Source: Lateolabrax maculatus (Eukaryota > Chordata > Actinopteri > Acropomatiformes > Lateolabracidae). Taken from it: a stretch of DNA of 64,000 nt. The translations under genes were made by a program, and so were the position numbers. Below the pieces are notes generated by a model, which saw nothing but the letters and a program-made list of their open reading frames with translations, had not been told where the DNA came from and did not search any database. The stretch is from positions 23,902,001 through 23,966,000 of the forward strand of contig CM062218.1 in assembly GCA_031216445.1 (NCBI GenBank). Reading direction: 5' to 3'. Below, piece after piece: positions 59,750 to 64,000 of the stretch; positions within the stretch are counted from its first letter, which is position 1, and each line of letters starts with the position of its first letter.

Positions 59750-60260
59750 CTATATATATGTGCTGCTATGTAATAGCAGCACAACATCAGGCAAGTCCAT
59801 ATGCACATTCTGTATGGGCAAAAAGGGGGGCAAGTATAATCACTGAAGAAGGTCCATCACATGGGCTATGGCGAAGTGCACATGGACATATTGTCCTCCC
59901 AACATCTTTGGTACAGGTTGCTACACGTAGTGCGCATGGTCAGGACCATTGCACAAGTGGGGAGGTGTTGAGACGCCTTCAAGCAGTCTGGTGGTCACCA
60001 TTTTTCCGACCTGCGTTTGTAGCTGAGACAATAAAAAAAGCCCTAAAAATGCTAGGAATCAAACAGAAGTTCAGATGTGTGTATCACCCACAGTCACAGA
60101 GAGTAGTGGAAAGGGCAAATGGCATGCTAAAAGCAAAACTTGCAAAAATTAGAGCAGACAGTCAGTATAAAATCAATTGGGTAGATGCATTGCCACTTGC
60201 TTTGATGGCTATACGAACACTAACTAACACTAACACTAAGCTAAGAGACTAACACATCTA
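59140..60260 (+). pseudogene. ERV B RT/RNase H/integrase, unit 5 and ancestral continuation
   Basis: As in other units up to FVAETI. The frame then continues (KKALKMLGIKQKFR, YHPQSQRVVERANG...) as the integrase region around the catalytic glutamate, through 'DALPLALMAI'. Sequence between the N-terminal zinc region and this point, including both catalytic aspartates, is absent, so the integrase had already been internally deleted. The TA tract is at about 59690-59746. Confidence 0.8.
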
Positions 60261-60625
60261 ATACCACACGAGGCACTTACAGGGAGACCGATGCCGGTTC
60301 CCTTTTGTAGAGGGCCGTATGCGAGCAATGTGAACGAGAACTAACATGCTACCTACGACACCTAACGCAAATACACAAAGCTGTGCTCCAACAGGTAAAA
60401 GCTGTGTCTGAGGACAGAGACGCTGACATTCCAGAGCAGCTAAGGAGAGTTGAACCTGGAGACTGGGTCTACGTAAAGGTGTTCAAACGAAAGTGGGACC
60501 AACCAAGGTGAGAAGGACCCTTTAAGGTTATCCTAACTACCCCAACTGCGCTGAAAGTAGAGGGTAAGAAAATGTTGGTTCCATTTAAACCATTGCTGCA
60601 GAGCGAGGGATCCAGGTGAGACAGC
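60261..60625 (+). pseudogene. ERV B integrase C-terminal domain remnant
   Basis: Frame-broken text keeps a 'LTQIHKAV' region near 60365, 'EPGDWVYVKVFKRKWDQP' at about 60450-60510 and an EGPFKVI block right after a stop. This is the GPY/F-type C-terminal domain typical of gamma/epsilon-type retroviral integrases. Confidence 0.65.
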
Positions 60626-60703
60626 AAGGGCACAGCACGATCCAGAAAGGGACGGTGAAGCCTCCCAACTGGAAGATAGACAGCTTCAAGATCCAAGGAC
60701 AAA

Positions 60704-60970
60704 GATGATCACAGAGACTGGCTGAGAGGAGGAGTACCAGTAAACAACGTAATCACACTCACGTATATAAAGTCAGCTCAATACAATCAAACATTGACAT
60801 TAGGACCAGGAGGCATAAAAATAGACACGCATGTGGTTCACAGACAATGCCTAAAAGAAGGGACAGTGATGGTAGTGGTACAATGTTCACGAAATCAATG
60901 CACATAGATAAACCTACACCAAACCATGACAGCTGAAGAAGCAACCAAATTGACCCAAATTTAAGTAAAA
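60704..60970 (+). pseudogene. Possible ERV B env start remnant
   Basis: Short stop-broken reading follows the integrase end, in the position of env. It contains a 'TLGPGGIKIDTHVVHRQC' stretch. No membrane anchor or cleavage site is seen, and the LTR at 60971 cuts it off. Confidence 0.35.
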
Positions 60971-61450
60971 TGAGGTGTCTGAGCTGAGAGATGTCTCTCC
61001 CATGTGTGTCCAATGTTTAGATACTTGTGTGGATCCAATGTTTAGATACTTGTGTGGGAAATGTTTAGATAAGCCTATGTCCAAGGTCTGGCTACTTTCA
61101 TAGATGGGTGCCCCTTGGGGGTTGTTTTCCTAAAGTTCCAAAGAGATGAGATCAGTTTCAACCTGAACTATAGGTTCCACCTTCCCTTTCTGTAAAATAG
61201 CCATGTATGGTTATGAGGTTGGCTCTGAGCCTATCTTGTCACCACACATTAGCTATACCATGAGGCTTTAAAAGGTGTAGTTTGAGTGGAAAACGGGGGA
61301 GATTCACATTGGCTTCGGATCTTCTCACAGGCAATCCATGGTGCTTGTTTTGACGCTGTACTTTTTGTAATAAACCTTTTTATACAACTAAGTCGGTGTC
61401 AGCGGAGATTCCTTCATCATCATCACATCATCGCTACAGAAGATACAACA
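60971..61450 (+). repeat. Third LTR (ERV A family)
   Basis: 480 bp, TGAGGTGTC...ACAACA. It matches the 5' LTR of ERV A in having two copies of the 24-bp block and most variants. It is followed by CAGCC and the same LINE text as the 3' LTR. No polypurine tract precedes it, so it is not the natural 3' LTR of the ERV B sequence on its left. Confidence 0.85.
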
Positions 61451-62065
61451 CAGCCAACCCGTCTCACACAGCTAAGGTCGCAAAAGGAGGAAGCATTTAG
61501 GAGTGGAGACAGAAGCAGGTTCAAAGAGGCAAAGTACAGGTTTAGCAAGGAGGTGAGGGGAGCTAAACGACTGTATTCTGAGAAACTCCAACACCAGTTC
61601 TCAGCCAAGGACTCTGCTTCTGTCTGGAAGGGGCTCAGAGAGCTCACCCATTACAAACCCAGAGCCCCCCACTCTGCTAACGACTTGCGCCTGTCCAACA
61701 ATCTGAACAAGTTCTACTGTCGTTTCGAAAGACAATGGGACAGTCCAGACACAATCCCCTGGGACTCCATCCACCAGCCCCAGGCCACCAGCTTCACCTC
61801 TCCCACCACTGCAGGGGCCTGGGCCTCTCCACAACTTCAAACCTCAGAGGCCCCCTTCCCGTCCACAGTGACACCTCTCTCAATCCTGGAGAGGGATGTT
61901 AACAGACAATACAAGAGACAGAACCTCCACAAAGCAGCCGGGCCAGACTCTGTCTCTCCATCCACCCTGAAGCACTGTGCTGACCAGCTGTCTCTGGTGT
62001 TCACAGATATCTTTAACACTTCACTGGAGATATCCCACATACCAGCCTGCTTCAAATGTTCCAGC
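61451..62065 (+). mobile_element. LINE copy 2 3' part, duplicated copy
   Basis: Almost identical to 26698-27312 at an offset of 34,753 bp (for example LTQLRSQK here for LRQLRSQK). Part of the large duplication. Confidence 0.85.
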
Positions 62066-62082
62066 AAGAGATACTGTAAGAC

Positions 62083-63123
62083 TTAGAGCACACTGGCAGA
62101 CGAAGAGAAAGACAAAAGACACTCACATATGTGCAGCCTGCAGTATACTGGATCCAATGGCCAGCTGACTCAGAACTTGCACACCAATGGAGTGTGTGAA
62201 AAGCCTGGATACAGAAAGAACTGCCCACAGCACAAGAACCACGACTGCCGCTGCACTGCACTCTGATGTATGATGAGACTCAGCAACATACTGACTACAA
62301 AGAATGCTGGACAGAGTTGATTACAGGCAAAATATTATCTGTAATATGTCAAGACCTGTATGTTGGACCACAAGGACCAGCAGCAGCAGTTACTCTACCA
62401 CCAGAACTACGTCCCTGGTTTCAAGTCACCAGCTCCGTCCCACATGTTACACTCCTGATAGCTAATGGACATGAATCACGTGACCTAGGACCGATGGTGA
62501 AGGCAGCACTACAAGTGACTGTATGGAAACCAACTCAGAACACGCATGTGCAGTCATCCTCCGATGGACAATATGTGAAAATATTTCTGCGAGCATATGA
62601 CAAAGGAACAAGAGCCCAAGTGCTACTAAGTCAGAGATTCCCTACTCAACTGCCACTCTCAGAAGAACATAGTGTGCTACTACATCAGATACCACATGAG
62701 TTATGGTCACATCATAAAACAGATGTAGGGCTAGTTAGGTCAGCACAGCCAGTTCACATCAAAGCAAAAGAGGGCATTGTGTTGCCATACCAAAAACAAT
62801 ATCCCATTAAACCACACCAAATAGCAGGTATAAGACCCACCATCAAGGGCTTGGTAGCAGCAGGTGTGTTAAAACCAACAAAAAGTCTGTGTAATACACC
62901 AACTTGTCCAATAAAACAAAATAAACTCTAGTGACTATCGATTGGTGCATGATTTGTGCGCCATTAATTCCACTGTAGATGCAGAAGTACCTGTGGTTCC
63001 AGACCCACATACTTTGCTTTCTAATATCCCACATGACGCCTGTTGGTACACAGCATTTGTTAGTGTGCCATTACACCCAGATTCACAGTATCTGTTTGCT
63101 TTTACATATCAAGGACAGCAGTA
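62083..63123 (+). pseudogene. ERV B Pol, 5' part, duplicated copy
   Basis: Almost identical to 27330-28370 with the same frame breaks. Differences include ALQVTV for ALQMTV and QYPIKP for QYPMKP. Ends at the same CAGCAGTA junction with element B. Confidence 0.85.
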
Positions 63124-64000
63124 CACTGTAAATGCAAACATAGTATTTAATTAAAAATAGTAAATTGACTTAAATCAGTTTTTATCAAATTGCTATTAAC
63201 ACTTACTTTTAGTAAGTTACTTGTAATTTGTGGTTGAAAAATCTCACCAGCTCAGTCTACTTGAACTGGATTAATTTAGAAAAAGTATGTTTTCGATAAT
63301 TGTGCTTTTACAAGTACATTTACTCAATACTGCACTTAAGTACAAAGTACTTTAAGTACTTTACTTTTTTTTTCATATTACTGTCTACTTTTACTCCACT
63401 ACATTTCAGAGGGAAATATTGTACTTTTTACATCACTGCATATGTAATAATACATACGCGATATATAATAATAATCAGTAGTATGCTACTTTTAATTTTA
63501 ATATTTTAAGTATTTCTTTTTGTGGTTATATGTTTTTTACTTAATTGAAATTTTCACTGCAGGAGCTGTATTGTAAAAGAGTAGTATCACGGAGTGGTAT
63601 TAGTACTTTTGCTTCGATTTGAAAACTTCGCCGGCTTTTTTTTTTTTTCCCGACCTGTGGGCATGCGCAACTCCGTCCTCTCTACGCCTGACGGTATGTC
63701 AACAACACACCCGCAACGGACGAGGAGCTGGACCTAATCCCTGCAACAGCACTCGTTAAGGTTATTTTCAGCATTCTTGTGCTTGGCACACTCATTTGGT
63801 GAGTAATATTTTACCCTTGTTTAGACCGTTTTCTTTCTGTAAGTAAGCGCCATATTTTTCGTGCTTGCTAGTAATGATGTGTGTTGTAATGTCGGCTAAC
63901 GCTGCCTCAGAGCTATATAGCTCTGAGCTAGCTGAACTATATTATGGACATAACGTGTCTTACTTTTGTCACGTTAAAGTTGAGGAGAAACTTTAGTGTA
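63124..64000 (+). mobile_element. Element B left end, duplicated copy (runs off window)
   Basis: Starts CACTGTAAATGC at the same ERV B position and repeats 28371-29250, including the fish interspersed repeat and the putative promoter/first exon. The t-run is three bases shorter. The window ends before the MITE and the gene, so a second gene array may follow. Confidence 0.85.

Larger units (their letters stand above)
30738..60032 (+). repeat. Five-unit head-to-tail tandem array (5.8-5.9 kb units)
   Basis: Units are 30738-36633, 36634-42515, 42516-48364, 48365-54142 and 54143-60032. Each unit runs from element B intron 2 through the chimeric gene and element right end to the ERV B integrase at '...gctgagacaat'. 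At the unit joins, ERV 'gctgagacaat' is followed by intron text 'tttgcaagga...tttttttctgttg'. In unit 5 the ERV continues normally ('gacaataaaaaaag'), so this is the ancestral right side; unit 1 has the ancestral left side. Units differ by scattered substitutions, TA-run length and a 72-bp loss in unit 4. Near-identity implies recent amplification. Confidence 0.93.

Noticed and set aside
36289..60032. CRISPR-like or satellite array, because of regularly spaced repeats
   Set aside because: The repeated unit is 5.8-5.9 kb, contains identifiable gene and ERV sequence, and has no short direct repeats with unique spacers.
54143..60032. Array as pure assembly duplication
   Set aside because: Units carry private substitutions, different TA lengths, a unit-specific deletion and one ancestral edge on each side, which a simple assembly repeat would not produce. 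Long-read confirmation is still desirable.

Overview
The window looks like a stretch of teleost fish genome. The evidence is two intronless-type trace amine-associated receptor (TAAR) genes, fish-typical L2-like and Rex1/CR1-like LINE fragments, class I-like endogenous retroviruses (ERVs), and a multi-exon gene whose C-terminal half resembles the amplified teleost 'SAMD3-like' proteins. Host coding content is low: only the two TAAR genes look intact. Almost everything after 12 kb is nested mobile DNA.

Layout. 1-4.8 kb: AT-rich DNA with a 5'-truncated L2-like LINE (1557-3034, minus) and a decayed second LINE (3170-4778, minus) interrupted by a 225-bp piggyBac-type MITE with TTAA ends. 6.4-9.9 kb: a TAAR1-like gene, a TAAR pseudogene fragment, an L2-type 3' remnant and a second TAAR gene. 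12.1-16.7 kb: 'element A', a 4.6-kb unit with CACTG... terminal inverted repeats that carries a C2H2 zinc-finger/SAMD3-like gene. 17.2-19.8 kb: two deleted LINE copies, a broken F54H12.2-like (capsid-type) gene fragment and a long perfect-stem palindrome. 19.8-26.7 kb: ERV A, with both LTRs, a primer-binding site, a Gag matrix-type fragment, RT and integrase, inserted in a LINE with a CAGC target duplication. 26.7-28.4 kb: the rest of that LINE, then ERV B pol.

28.4-60 kb: 'element B', a larger relative of element A, sits exactly inside the ERV B reverse transcriptase reading frame with an AGTA target duplication. A 5.8-5.9 kb piece of the combined element B/ERV B sequence is then repeated head to tail five times (30738-60032). 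Each unit carries most of the zinc-finger/SAMD3-like gene plus an ERV RT/RNase H/integrase fragment. All five gene copies share the same stops and frameshifts, so a broken gene was amplified. 60-61 kb: ERV B integrase end and env remnant, then a third LTR. From 61451 to the window end, the LINE/ERV B/element B sequence of 26698-29250 recurs at a constant offset of about 34.75 kb. The tandem array is therefore itself inside a larger duplication whose second copy runs off the window.

Most notable: two independent TIR-bounded elements carry the same chimeric architecture (C2H2 zinc fingers, a piece resembling a transposase core, then a SAMD3-like PB1/C-terminal region). One insertion can be proved by the ERV reading frame it splits. 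This points to a transposon family that mobilises, or uses, the zinc-finger/SAMD3-like protein. All family assignments are from motif recognition; no searches were run.
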